The notes beneath the pieces were generated by a model. That model saw only the letters and a program-made list of their open reading frames with translations. It had not been told where the DNA came from and searched no databases. Shown here one piece after another: positions 15,813-24,462 of a DNA stretch of 30,380 nucleotides. Numbering within the stretch: the first letter of the stretch is position 1; each line of letters starts with the position of its first letter. Origin of the DNA: TMP-86 sp031394735 (GTDB lineage Bacteria; Pseudomonadota; Gammaproteobacteria; Steroidobacterales; Steroidobacteraceae); the NCBI GenBank assembly GCA_031394735.1, contig JANMXI010000283.1, positions 1-30,380 of the forward strand, written 5' to 3'. The position numbers and the translations under genes are program-made.

Positions 15813-17006
15813 ATGAAAGAATTCGACGTGGTGGTCATTGGCGGAGGCATTCATGGCGCGGGCGTGCTGCAGGCAGCGGTTGCTGCGGGACACAGCGCGC
15901 TGCTGATCGAACGCAGGGCCATCGCGAGCGGTACTTCCAGCCGCTCCAGCAAACTCATTCACGGCGGCCTGCGCTATCTGGAGAGCGGGCAATTCCGACT
16001 GGTGCGCGAAAGCCTGCACGAACGCTCGGTGCAGCTGCAATCCGCACCGGAGCTGGTGCAACTCAAGCCGTTCTTCATACCCGTCTACCGCACTACGCGA
16101 CGACGTCCATGGCAGCTGCGACTGGGATTGCTCGCCTACGCCATACTCGGCGGCTTCCGCGCCGGCACCGGTTTCGGCAGTGTTCCCCGTTCCCAGTGGC
16201 AGCAGCTTGACGGCCTGGATACGCGCGATCTGGATGCGGTGATCCGCTATCACGACGCACAGACCGACGATGCCCTGCTGACTCGCGCGGTGTTCCGCTC
16301 GGCGCAAGATCTGGGTGCAGAGGTCGCCATGCCGGCAAGCTTCGTCGAAGCGGAGCTGGACGACGGCGGGGTGCGCATCGGCTATGAGGAAACCACGGAC
16401 AATGGGTCGGCCATGCGCGAATGCCATGCACGCGTGATGGTCAACGCCGCCGGTCCCTGGGCCACCCATGTGGCGCGCGACGTGCGGCCCGCCATCGACA
16501 TTCCACGCGTGGATCTCGTGCAAGGCACTCACATCGTCGTGCCCGTGGAGACACGCGCCGGCATCTACTATGTCGAGAATCCGGCGGACGGCCGAGCCGT
16601 ATTCATCATGCCGTGGCAGGGTAGCACCATGATCGGCACGACGGAAACCCCCTTTCATGGCGAGCCGGATCAGGTGCAGCCGCTGCCCGAAGAAGAGCAA
16701 TACCTGTTGAACGTCGCGCAAGTCTACTTCCCGCCTCTGCGCGGCCTGACCCGCGCCGACATCACCAACCGCTTCGCGGGGTTGCGGGTGTTGCCGGCCG
16801 GCGACGTGCAGGCATTCGGCCGATCCCGTGAAACCATGCTCATCGGCGATCGCGCCGAGCGGCCACGCGTGCTGGGCATCTATGGCGGAAAGCTGACTGC
16901 GTGGCGCGCCACGGCCGAACAGGTCATGGAGAAAATCGAGACATCGTTGCCGCGGCGACGCAGCCGCGCCAGCACTGAAGATCTGCCTTTGAGGAGAAGC
17001 CTATGA
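15813..17006 (+). CDS. glpD: Glycerol-3-phosphate dehydrogenase, FAD-dependent (short form)
   Basis: A 397-aa flavoprotein that oxidises glycerol-3-phosphate to dihydroxyacetone phosphate and passes electrons to the quinone pool at the inner membrane. The N-terminal FAD motif is VVVIGGGIHGAGV (residues 6-18) and the family hallmark is GTSSRSSKLIHGGLRYLE (residues 40-57). Further on, PWQGSTMIGTTETPF and GIYGGKLTAWR are GlpD-typical. The protein ends shortly after the last motif and lacks the about 100-residue C-terminal helical cap of E. coli GlpD (about 500 aa). There is no sign of a frameshift: the downstream gene starts by ATGA overlap. It is thus a natural short variant, and whether it prefers free glycerol-3-phosphate is not provable from sequence. 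Confidence 0.85.
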   Translation: MKEFDVVVIGGGIHGAGVLQAAVAAGHSALLIERRAIASGTSSRSSKLIHGGLRYLESGQFRLVRESLHERSVQLQSAPELVQLKPFFIPVYRTTRRRPWQLRLGLLAYAILGGFRAGTGFGSVPRSQWQQLDGLDTRDLDAVIRYHDAQTDDALLTRAVFRSAQDLGAEVAMPASFVEAELDDGGVRIGYEETTDNGSAMRECHARVMVNAAGPWATHVARDVRPAIDIPRVDLVQGTHIVVPVETRAGIYYVENPADGRAVFIMPWQGSTMIGTTETPFHGEPDQVQPLPEEEQYLLNVAQVYFPPLRGLTRADITNRFAGLRVLPAGDVQAFGRSRETMLIGDRAERPRVLGIYGGKLTAWRATAEQVMEKIETSLPRRRSRASTEDLPLRRSL

Positions 17007-17839
17007 AATTCCCGACAACCGCACCTGCTGTGGGCCTGCTGTTCGCCATCGCATTGGCAATGGCGGCGGCGCAGTCCGCACACGCGCAGGACAATCCCTA
17101 CATCAGTCCCACGGTGGAGCGCGTGCGCATCTCGCTCGGCGTCATCCAAACGTCCTCGGCCACCAAACTGCGTATCGACAGCACCAGCGGCATGCCCGGT
17201 ACGGACATCGACGTGGAAAACGATCTGGATATGGACAAGAAGAAGATCGGGCCGAAGTTTCAGGCCTCGATCCGCGTCAGCAAACGCCACCGGCTACGGT
17301 TCGACTATTTCACGCTCGACCGCCAAGCGTTCAAAAACATCGAAAAGCCGATCAGCTTTCGCAACGAAAACCTGATCGTGGGCGACCCCGTGAAAGCGGA
17401 GTTGAGCCTGCGAACGCTGGGCATCACCTATGGTTATTCCTTCATCCACCGCGAGAAATTTGAGCTTGCGGGCACGTTCGGCGTCAACCTGCTGGACTTT
17501 TCGGCGCGCGCCCGTGTGCAACTGCCCAACCGGCGCATCGACCAGCGGGAAGACCAGGCCGGACCGTTTCCGACGCTGGGCCTGGAGACGACGTGGGTGA
17601 TCAGCAAGCGCTTCTATGTGGATGCGCGTGTACAGTATATGAAACTGAAGATCTCCGAGCTTGACGGCTCGCTCGGGTTCTACGAATTCGCGGCGTTGTA
17701 TCGCTGGCGCCCGAATGTCTCGACGGGTCTGGGCTACAACATGGTCCGCGCCAAGCTGTCCTCGACCAAGACCACAGAGAGCGGCTTCTTCGATTTCGAC
17801 ACCAAGGGTCCGGAAATTTTCCTGCGCATCGCCTTCTGA
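17003..17839 (+). CDS. Outer-membrane beta-barrel protein, unknown function
   Basis: A 278-aa secreted protein. Residues 1-28 are a signal peptide ending AQSAHAQ. The mature part alternates hydrophobic and polar residues in strands with aromatic girdles (RHRLRFDYFTLDRQAF, SLRTLGITYGYSFIHREKF, RFYVDARVQYMKLKI, FYEFAALYRWRPNV) and ends in phenylalanine (IFLRIAF*), the Bam recognition signal of outer-membrane barrels. About 8-10 strands would fit. A strong ribosome site (GGAG, 7 nt) and ATGA overlap with glpD tie it to the GDPD-GlpD operon. It could be a pore for glycerophosphodiesters, or just an OmpW/OmpA-sized structural barrel; position favours a link to the pathway but proves nothing. Confidence 0.75.
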   Translation: MKFPTTAPAVGLLFAIALAMAAAQSAHAQDNPYISPTVERVRISLGVIQTSSATKLRIDSTSGMPGTDIDVENDLDMDKKKIGPKFQASIRVSKRHRLRFDYFTLDRQAFKNIEKPISFRNENLIVGDPVKAELSLRTLGITYGYSFIHREKFELAGTFGVNLLDFSARARVQLPNRRIDQREDQAGPFPTLGLETTWVISKRFYVDARVQYMKLKISELDGSLGFYEFAALYRWRPNVSTGLGYNMVRAKLSSTKTTESGFFDFDTKGPEIFLRIAF

Positions 17840-17842
17840 TGC

Positions 17843-18865
17843 TCAAGCCGCGCTGACCAGATCCTCGTAGATGAAGCGGTCGAGCCAGCCATCGCCGATC
17901 AGGCTGTCGCGAAATCCGCAATGCCCGCCATGCTCGGTCAACGTGATTTGAAGCTCTCGATGTGAATGCAGCCGGCCCAAGTCCTGCGCGGGAATGATCG
18001 GGTCGTCTTTGGAAGCGATAATGTGGCTGGGGACCTGCAACGAACGCAGCACCTCGCCGGTGATCGCATAGCCTTGTAGGTACTGCGCCAGCGTCGCAAA
18101 GTCCGTGTGCTGCAGCACCAGGTCCTCAGTCATGCGCGTCAGATCGCGCAACTGCGACAGATGCGTGAAATCATACTGTCCCGGCCAGGCATGCTGCTTC
18201 TTGAGCAGTGAACGCTGCCACTTGTCGATGAAATAGCGTCGGTATAGCGGCAGGCCCGCTTCCAGCGCCTGCAGCGTGGATTGCGGATCGAGCACCGGAG
18301 AAACCGCGACGATACGCGACAGCTCGTGAGACCCCAGCTCAGGCGACGCACCGATGCGCAGCGCAAAGTTCCCGCCCAGTGAGAACCCCACTATGCCGCG
18401 CCAGTGATCCGGATACAGCTGCGCGAGACGGGACACCGCGCCGCGCACTTCGGCTAGACGGCACGAGTGGAAAATATCGCGATTCAGGTGATGCGACTCG
18501 CCATGATCACGCAGGTTGAGTCGAAACACATCGAAGCCTCGTTCGAGCAGATATTGCCCGAGGCAGACCACGTACATGGAATCGCTGCTGCCTTCCCAGC
18601 CATGCAAAATGATGACCAGACGGCGTTTGAAATCCGCAGATATCTTTTCGACGCTTCCAGCCGTGCTCGCCGCCGCGAAGTGACCCAGCAGCCGCACGCC
18701 CTCGCCACACTCCAGCAGCACGGGTTCACTGGAGTTCAAGAGTGCCGCGCAACGCCGTCGAACAAGAGGCTTGCGAAGCGACAGGCTGGGGAAGATCGAC
18801 TGCAGGTTCGGGCCGCGCAGCCAGAACGAGGGACGAAAGGGGAGACTCCGTTCTTTAGCCGGCAC
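17843..18865 (-). CDS. Alpha/beta hydrolase, YheT/EMB8 family
   Basis: A 340-aa hydrolase. It opens with PSFWLRGPNLQSIFPSL, the GP(H/N)LQT/S-type signature of the YheT group. The alpha/beta core shows the oxyanion strand LVIILHGWEGSSDSMYV, the nucleophile elbow VGFSLGGNFAL (catalytic Ser), the acid in SKDDPIIP and the histidine in TEHGGHCGF. No signal peptide. Family members are putative esterases or lipases with uncertain physiological substrate. The start GTG 18865 is chosen because GGAG lies 4 nt upstream and an 11-bp overlap with the preceding gene couples their translation; the frame remains open further upstream, but only as antisense-like sequence within that gene. Confidence 0.85.
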   Translation of the reverse strand: MPAKERSLPFRPSFWLRGPNLQSIFPSLSLRKPLVRRRCAALLNSSEPVLLECGEGVRLLGHFAAASTAGSVEKISADFKRRLVIILHGWEGSSDSMYVVCLGQYLLERGFDVFRLNLRDHGESHHLNRDIFHSCRLAEVRGAVSRLAQLYPDHWRGIVGFSLGGNFALRIGASPELGSHELSRIVAVSPVLDPQSTLQALEAGLPLYRRYFIDKWQRSLLKKQHAWPGQYDFTHLSQLRDLTRMTEDLVLQHTDFATLAQYLQGYAITGEVLRSLQVPSHIIASKDDPIIPAQDLGRLHSHRELQITLTEHGGHCGFRDSLIGDGWLDRFIYEDLVSAA

Positions 18866-20246
18866 TCGGCTCCACCGCAAACTCGACGCGATTGTTGGTG
18901 GCGGCGGCCTTGTTCCACTCGGCTGCCGTGGTGGACTCGGCGCGCGCCGGATACGCCACCACCGCCCGTGACACACCGGCATTTTCCACATTCACGGTGA
19001 TGCTGCCGGCGCTGCGCTGGCGGATCCCGCTGACCAGATTCACGAAGGCAACCGACTGACGTTGCGAATTCACCAGCGACTCCTCGAAAGGATTCCCCAG
19101 TGCATCACATTTACCCAGCGGCGTGGACGCTGGCGCAGGTACATACCCTTCCGTGGGATTGCCGCTGAGACAGAACGCTCCTGCGTGGCTGGTGATGCGC
19201 ACGACGCCGCGAAACCCCTGCACTTCGAGCTTGGAGAGCAGATCGCGCAACGCCTCGAGCCGCGACCGGTCCAACGCTACTTCGCCGTAGGGCACGACTT
19301 CGGTGCGCACCAGCGAGCCTGTTCCGGGTGATCCACTGGCCGGAGCGCCAAAGCCCGCAGACGCTGCCGGCGTGGCATTGCCCAGCGCGGCGCTCAGTTC
19401 CTTGATGGTTTCGGTCAGATCCTGCTGGCCGTGCTTCAGTTCCGTATTCGCGGCGCTCAAGGTGGCCACCTGCCCCTCAAGCCGCGTCAGTTCGCTGCGC
19501 GAGGATGCCCACAGAAAAGCAAAGGCCACGGCCGCAATCAACGCAGCGGCGATGCCGCCGATCCAGGCCCTGGTACGCGAGGAGTTGGACCCTTCGTTCG
19601 CCACGGGTTGCGGCGGGACGACAGGCGCGGCAGGCAGGAGGTCACGCACATCGCTGATGATGCGCGTGGAAAAACTGTCGAGACTTGCGACGACGAATCG
19701 GCGCAGATCCACACCCTGATCCTTGATGGCAAGTTCGACCCGGCGTCCCCATTCTGCCGATGGCGCCGCCTGCTCGCGCCGTTCCGGGTCGGGCAGCTTA
19801 GGCGTGCCGGACACCGGATCCAGTTCAACCGGCTCGAGGGCCGGCGCAGACCAGTCGCGGCGATCGGGCAGCAGATGCAGCTCGTAGAGAACCTTGGAGA
19901 CATCGACGGGGCGAACCTGCTTGGGCAGAACGCCCATCGCGCCGAGTGCGCGCGCCTGCCCCACGTACAACTCACCTTCCTGGGAGGTGTACATCATGAT
20001 CGGAATGGTGGCCGTCTGCGGATTGCCCTTGATTGCCTCGACGGCCTGCAGACCGTCCATGCCGGGCATCAGATGGTCCATGAAAATGGCATCCGGCCGG
20101 TTCTGCTGCAGATATTGAATGGCTTGTTCAGCCGACTCCGACATGTCGACTTCGATGTCGTACTTCTCGAGCATGCGGCTCAAGATTACTCGGGCCGATT
20201 TTGAATCGTCCACGATCAAAGCGCGTTTGCGGGCCATGGATGCCAT
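18855..20246 (-). CDS. Membrane-anchored response regulator: receiver, TM helix, coiled coil, OmpA-like domain
   Basis: A 463-aa protein with an unusual order of domains. Residues 7-125 are a complete receiver: D13/D14, phospho-acceptor D57 in IFMDHLMPGMDG, T87 in MMYTSQEG, K109 in LPKQVRP. A Pro-rich linker (130-160) and a short helical region (165-205) lead to one transmembrane helix at 228-247. A predicted coiled coil (250-290) follows, then a domain at about 315-460 whose pattern (VVRITSHAG, SLVNSQRQSVAFVNLV, NNRVEFAVEP) resembles an OmpA/MotB-type peptidoglycan-binding fold in degenerate form, with C359 and C380 possibly disulfide-bonded. Cytoplasmic phosphorylation would thus be connected to a periplasmic domain. 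Start is M1 at 20246 or M4 at 20237; neither has a clear ribosome site. Co-transcribed with the hydrolase. Confidence 0.8.
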   Translation of the reverse strand: MASMARKRALIVDDSKSARVILSRMLEKYDIEVDMSESAEQAIQYLQQNRPDAIFMDHLMPGMDGLQAVEAIKGNPQTATIPIMMYTSQEGELYVGQARALGAMGVLPKQVRPVDVSKVLYELHLLPDRRDWSAPALEPVELDPVSGTPKLPDPERREQAAPSAEWGRRVELAIKDQGVDLRRFVVASLDSFSTRIISDVRDLLPAAPVVPPQPVANEGSNSSRTRAWIGGIAAALIAAVAFAFLWASSRSELTRLEGQVATLSAANTELKHGQQDLTETIKELSAALGNATPAASAGFGAPASGSPGTGSLVRTEVVPYGEVALDRSRLEALRDLLSKLEVQGFRGVVRITSHAGAFCLSGNPTEGYVPAPASTPLGKCDALGNPFEESLVNSQRQSVAFVNLVSGIRQRSAGSITVNVENAGVSRAVVAYPARAESTTAAEWNKAAATNNRVEFAVEPSAG

Positions 20247-20284
20247 TGTAACGTACTCTATGTGGCGCTAGGACGTCGCGCCAT

Positions 20285-20307
20285 GCGCCGGTTATATTGT
20301 CCGGCGC
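20285..20307. promoter_or_regulatory. Inverted repeat around a -10-like element before the LtaS-like gene
   Basis: GCGCCGG (20285-20291) and CCGGCGC (20301-20307) are perfect inverted copies separated by 9 bp that contain TATATT (20293-20298), a good -10 hexamer for the plus-strand operon. A repressor bound here would block the promoter. If instead transcription starts further upstream, the site would form a hairpin in the leader. It lies in the 83-bp region shared with the divergent membrane-anchored regulator. Confidence 0.38.
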
Positions 20308-20329
20308 TTGCGATAAGAGCCGGGTGACT

Positions 20330-22240
20330 ATGAAAAATGTTTTCGTGTGGCAGCGATTCCGCCCCGTGTTTACGCTGGCGGCGCTGTACCTGCTGCTGGG
20401 CTTGGCGCTGCGGCTCGGATTGTGGTGGGTGTTCGGCCGCCAGGAAGACGTCACGTTCCTGTCGCTCGGCTGGATCCTGCCCGCGGGTTTGATTGCCGAT
20501 TGCGTTCAATCGCTGTACCTGCTGCTGCCGTTTGCGGCTTTCGTGTTTCTGATGCCCGATCGCTGGTATCGATGGTGTGTCAATCGCTGGTTCATCCTCG
20601 GCATGAGCGCACTGACGCTGTTCGCATTGTTGTATCTGATCCCCACGGAATATTACTTCTTCGAAGAGTTCGATGCGCGCTTCAACCTGGTCGCCGTCAA
20701 TTACCTGATGTATCCGACGGAAGTCTTCACCGACATCTGGGAAGCCTACCCCGTCATGCAGATCGTCGCCCTCGCCGCGATCCTAGCGCTGATTCTAACC
20801 TGGTGTTTTCGTCGCCAACTGGCGACGGGATTTGCCCATCCCACCACGTTGCGGGAGCGGGCGCCGATATTCTTGGCGCACCTGCTCCTGCTTGGCATTG
20901 CGATTGCGGCAATTCCCAGCAATTTTCTGGCACGATCGGAAAACCGTCTGGCGAACGAGCTGGCGCAGAACGGGCACGCCAGCTTTTTTCGGGCGCTGCG
21001 CACCAGCGAATTGGATTACGACGCGTACTACCGCACCGGTGACCGCGCCCACAATTTCGACCGGCTGGTAAAGCAACTGGCTCGCGGCGGTGGCGAATTC
21101 ACGCGCCTGAAGGAAGGACGATTGGACCGGTCCTTTGCCGCGGATCCGAGCGGACTGGGCAAGCTCAACGTCGTGATCGTCATGAACGAATCCTTCGGCG
21201 CCGAGTTCAGCAAGTTGTACGGCGACGAACGCAATCTGATGCCGAACTTCGATCGTTACGCACAGGAAGGAATCTGGTTCCGCAACGCCTATTCGTCGGG
21301 AACGCGCACCGTCCGCGGGCTTGAAGCCATCACCAGTTCGTTTCCGCCGACGCCGGCGGAATCCATCGTGCGCCGCCCCGGCAACGACAATGTCGCGACC
21401 ATCGGCAAAGTACTGCGCGAGGCTGGGTATCACACCTCGTTTCTGTACGGCGGCAACGGCTATTTTGACAATATGAATGCCTTCTTCGAAGGCAACGGCT
21501 ACGAAATCCTCGATCGCAGCAAGATCACCAAGATCCGCTTCGAAAACATCTGGGGCGTGAGCGACGAAGACCTCTTCGACCGCGCGCTGGAACATTTCGA
21601 TGAGTTGTCCAAGACCGGCAAGCCGTTCCTGGGGCAGATCATGACCACCTCGAACCATAAACCCTTCACCTTTCGTGAAGGTGTTCCCGGCGTACCGCCG
21701 GCGGGCGGCGGACGGGCGGCCGGCGTGCGGTACGCAGACTTCGCCGTCGGCTATTTTCTGGAAGAAGCAAAGAAGCACCCCTGGTTCAAGGACACGATCT
21801 TCGTGGTCGTCGCCGATCACGGTGCGCGAGTCTACGGCAAGGTCGAGATTCCTTTGAAGACCTACGAGATTCCGCTGATGATCTGGTCACCGGGACACCT
21901 TCAGCCGCGCCGGGTCGACACGCTTGCCGGTCAGATCGACATCGCGCCGACGCTGCTGGGCCTGCTGGGCATCCCCTATACCGCGCCCTTTTTCGGGCAG
22001 AATCTGCTGAGTGCGGATCCCGGTTCGCGCATCGCCTTGTTCAATCACAATCACGATATCGCGCTCTACCGGGACGGCAAGATGGTGGTGTTGGGATTGC
22101 AGCGCAAGTCCACGACCTACAGCTACGATAAGGACAAGAACACCTTCAAGGTCGAGCCCCGCGATACGGACCTCGAGGATCTGGCCATCGCCTACTATCA
22201 GACGGCCTTCGAACAGTTTCGGTCGCACACCTACGAGTGA
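20330..22240 (+). CDS. LtaS/OpgB-type phosphoglycerol transferase (sulfatase fold)
   Basis: A 636-aa membrane enzyme. Five hydrophobic segments lie in residues about 14-34, 50-75, 88-106, 141-160 and 181-200, followed by an extracytoplasmic alkaline-phosphatase-like domain from about 278. Metal and catalytic residues of the LTA synthase group are present: E287 in VIVMNESFGAEF, the catalytic Thr in SSGTRTVRGLEA (T327), NHKPF, and D/H in VVADHGARVYG. Such enzymes take phosphoglycerol from phosphatidylglycerol and add it to glycolipids, glucans or polyglycerol chains; in Gram-negatives the acceptor is often periplasmic glucan or a lipid. ATG 20330 is preferred; an in-frame GTG at 20324 is possible. 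It starts an operon with the YdbH- and YdbL-like genes, 21 nt before the second. Confidence 0.85.
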   Translation: MKNVFVWQRFRPVFTLAALYLLLGLALRLGLWWVFGRQEDVTFLSLGWILPAGLIADCVQSLYLLLPFAAFVFLMPDRWYRWCVNRWFILGMSALTLFALLYLIPTEYYFFEEFDARFNLVAVNYLMYPTEVFTDIWEAYPVMQIVALAAILALILTWCFRRQLATGFAHPTTLRERAPIFLAHLLLLGIAIAAIPSNFLARSENRLANELAQNGHASFFRALRTSELDYDAYYRTGDRAHNFDRLVKQLARGGGEFTRLKEGRLDRSFAADPSGLGKLNVVIVMNESFGAEFSKLYGDERNLMPNFDRYAQEGIWFRNAYSSGTRTVRGLEAITSSFPPTPAESIVRRPGNDNVATIGKVLREAGYHTSFLYGGNGYFDNMNAFFEGNGYEILDRSKITKIRFENIWGVSDEDLFDRALEHFDELSKTGKPFLGQIMTTSNHKPFTFREGVPGVPPAGGGRAAGVRYADFAVGYFLEEAKKHPWFKDTIFVVVADHGARVYGKVEIPLKTYEIPLMIWSPGHLQPRRVDTLAGQIDIAPTLLGLLGIPYTAPFFGQNLLSADPGSRIALFNHNHDIALYRDGKMVVLGLQRKSTTYSYDKDKNTFKVEPRDTDLEDLAIAYYQTAFEQFRSHTYE

Positions 22241-22261
22241 TTCGTTCCGCAAGCAGCTCAC

Positions 22262-24376
22262 ATGCGGTGTATTCCTATCGGACGATTTCTGACCATCACC
22301 AGCATAGCGCTGGTCTCGTTGTTGATTTGCGCGCCGACCGGCGCAATCGATCGCCTGACGATGACAATCGAGCGCATACAACAAACCGGCATCGACGCGC
22401 GCAACATCGAAGTGCAAACGCAGTTTCCCAACCTGTCGAGCAGTCCGGTCTCGATCAGGATCTCCCAGGTGGATTTGGGTGCAACGTTGGGCAGAATCGA
22501 GGACGTGCGCATCGAGTGCCCGTCGCCGGTGATCAAGGAGCCGGTGTTCAGTTGCGCGCAGGCGCGAGTAAGCGCGCGCTCGACCCGCTTCGGACTGCAA
22601 AATTTGCAGGCCGGCATCGTCTGGAACAGCCGCGATCGCTCCCTGCGCTTCTCCGCCACCGGCTTGCGCCTGGCTGGCGGCAAGGTGGAGGTGAGGGGCC
22701 TATGGGGAGCTCAACACTGGTCGCTGGGCATCAAGGCATCCTCGATTGCACTGGCCTCGGCGCGGCAATTGCTCGGCGAACGCGTGCCGCTGCCGCGCGA
22801 TTGGTCGTTGGAGGGCAATCTCCCGGAGCTGACCGCCGATCTGTCCGGAAGCACAACGCTGCAGCATCTGAATCTGCACGCCTCGATGGCAGGGCTCGCA
22901 CTGGCAAACCCGGAAGGTACCACTGCGACCGACCAGCTCGCCGCCAGCGTGGATCTGCGCGGCGACCGAATCGAGGGTGCCTGGCAGTTGGCAGCGTCCG
23001 TGCAATCCGCGCACGGCGAGGCGTTGTCGGGACGCTGGTATTGGAATTTTTCCAATCAGCCGCTGCAGGCGCAGTGGCGCGGTGAATGGAGCGATTCGAA
23101 TCTGCTGAGGTTGGATGACGTACAGATCAGTGCGGGCAGCTTCCTGCGCGCCGGCGCACGCGGATCGATCGACTTCACGAAGCAGCCGGACATTCGTGAG
23201 CTGCACGTGACGCTGGCAGATCTGGATCTGGCAGCGCTCCCGCCGCAGACCCGTGACGGCATCTTCGCCGGAAGTCTCGTGTCACAACTGCAGGGCGCCG
23301 GCCATTTCAACGGCAGCATCGAGATTCGCGACAACCTGCCGACCGCCCTCGATCTGACGCTCAACGCGGTTCGGCTGGAAGATCAAAGCGCGAAACTGGC
23401 GCTCGACGGGGTGAACGGTCATCTGATCTGGCACAACCTCGAGCGACGCAAGCAGGCGCTGGCTGACAAGGCCGAAGAGACGCAATCCGACCTTCGCTGG
23501 AAGAGCGGGCTGCTGTATGGCGTGCAGATCGGCGGCGCGCAGATCCGCTTCACCACTGCGGACAACGACGTGCGTCTGACGCAGGCTGCACGCATTCCGA
23601 TCCTCGACGGCGGGCTCGCCATCCGCACCTTGCAGTTGCGCCGCATCGGCGAGGAAGCGATGTCCATCCGCTTCGATGCGACGTTGGATCCGATCAGCGT
23701 CGCGCAATTGTGCAAGGCCTTCGGCTGGCCGGAATTCGCCGGCAAGCTGTCGGGGAGTATTCCGGACCTCACGCTCGAGGCCGGCGTGCTGACGCTGGGC
23801 GGCGCGCTGCAGGCATCCGTATTCGATGGCCGGTTGTCGGTGCGGGACTTGAAACTCAGCGACCCCTTCGGTGCGCGTCCGCGCCTGCAGGCCAACGTCG
23901 ACTTTTCAAAGCTGAATCTGGAAGCGGTAACGGGCGCTTTTTCATTCGGCAAAATCACCGGCCGCATCGACGGTCATATCTCAGACCTCGAGCTGGTGGG
24001 ATGGGAGCCGGTGGCATTCGATGCCGCCTTGTTTTCAACGCCGGGCGATCGCACGCGCCGGCGCATCAGCCAGCGGGCGGTGGAAAATATCTCGAGCATC
24101 GGCGGCGGAGGTGCTGCAGCAGCCCTGCAGCGCAGCGTGATGCGGTTCTTCAAAGAGTTCAACTACGACAAGCTGGGGATTTCATGCCGGCTCAGCAACG
24201 ATGTCTGCCTGATGCAAGGCGTCGCGGCGCGCGGCTCAGGCTACTACCTGGTCAAGGGATCAGGCCTGCCGCGGATCGACGTGATCGGAGACGCGCACCG
24301 GGTGGATTGGCCGAGCCTGGAGGCGACTTTGAAGGAACTGCCCCAATCCCAGCCCTTGATCGGCGACGCCCCTTGA
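22262..24376 (+). CDS. ydbH: YdbH-like inter-membrane lipid transport protein (AsmA-like)
   Basis: A 704-aa protein with an N-terminal signal anchor (residues about 8-28) and a long repetitive beta-rich body with no enzymatic motif, as in AsmA-like proteins that form a hydrophobic groove between inner and outer membranes. The conserved C-terminal block identifies the YdbH type: GKITGRIDGHISDLELVGW, then RRISQRAVENISSIGGGGAA, RFFKEFNYDKLGISCRLSND, and GYYLVKGSGLPRIDVIG. In E. coli YdbH acts with TamB and YhdP in moving phospholipids to the outer membrane and partners with lipoprotein YnbE and periplasmic YdbL. It is somewhat shorter than the E. coli protein (about 880 aa). The downstream YdbL-type gene supports the call. 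The symbol is by family resemblance. Confidence 0.75.
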   Translation: MRCIPIGRFLTITSIALVSLLICAPTGAIDRLTMTIERIQQTGIDARNIEVQTQFPNLSSSPVSIRISQVDLGATLGRIEDVRIECPSPVIKEPVFSCAQARVSARSTRFGLQNLQAGIVWNSRDRSLRFSATGLRLAGGKVEVRGLWGAQHWSLGIKASSIALASARQLLGERVPLPRDWSLEGNLPELTADLSGSTTLQHLNLHASMAGLALANPEGTTATDQLAASVDLRGDRIEGAWQLAASVQSAHGEALSGRWYWNFSNQPLQAQWRGEWSDSNLLRLDDVQISAGSFLRAGARGSIDFTKQPDIRELHVTLADLDLAALPPQTRDGIFAGSLVSQLQGAGHFNGSIEIRDNLPTALDLTLNAVRLEDQSAKLALDGVNGHLIWHNLERRKQALADKAEETQSDLRWKSGLLYGVQIGGAQIRFTTADNDVRLTQAARIPILDGGLAIRTLQLRRIGEEAMSIRFDATLDPISVAQLCKAFGWPEFAGKLSGSIPDLTLEAGVLTLGGALQASVFDGRLSVRDLKLSDPFGARPRLQANVDFSKLNLEAVTGAFSFGKITGRIDGHISDLELVGWEPVAFDAALFSTPGDRTRRRISQRAVENISSIGGGGAAAALQRSVMRFFKEFNYDKLGISCRLSNDVCLMQGVAARGSGYYLVKGSGLPRIDVIGDAHRVDWPSLEATLKELPQSQPLIGDAP

Positions 24377-24462
24377 CGGACGGGCGTTTGACGTTCAGCG
24401 TTCATTCAACCGGCATTGGCGACAGTAGGAGCCGGCTTGCCATCAATGGTCAGGAGCGTTAT

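Noticed and set aside
18866..18991. N-terminal extension of the YheT-like hydrolase
   Set aside because: The extra 42 residues are Pro/Arg/Trp-rich, overlap the end of the preceding gene and precede a GTG with a ribosome site.
23710..24462. Upstream extension of the ydbL-like gene to 459 codons
   Set aside because: It is an out-of-frame reading of the ydbH-like gene; the lipoprotein signal and AGGAG site place the start at 24463.
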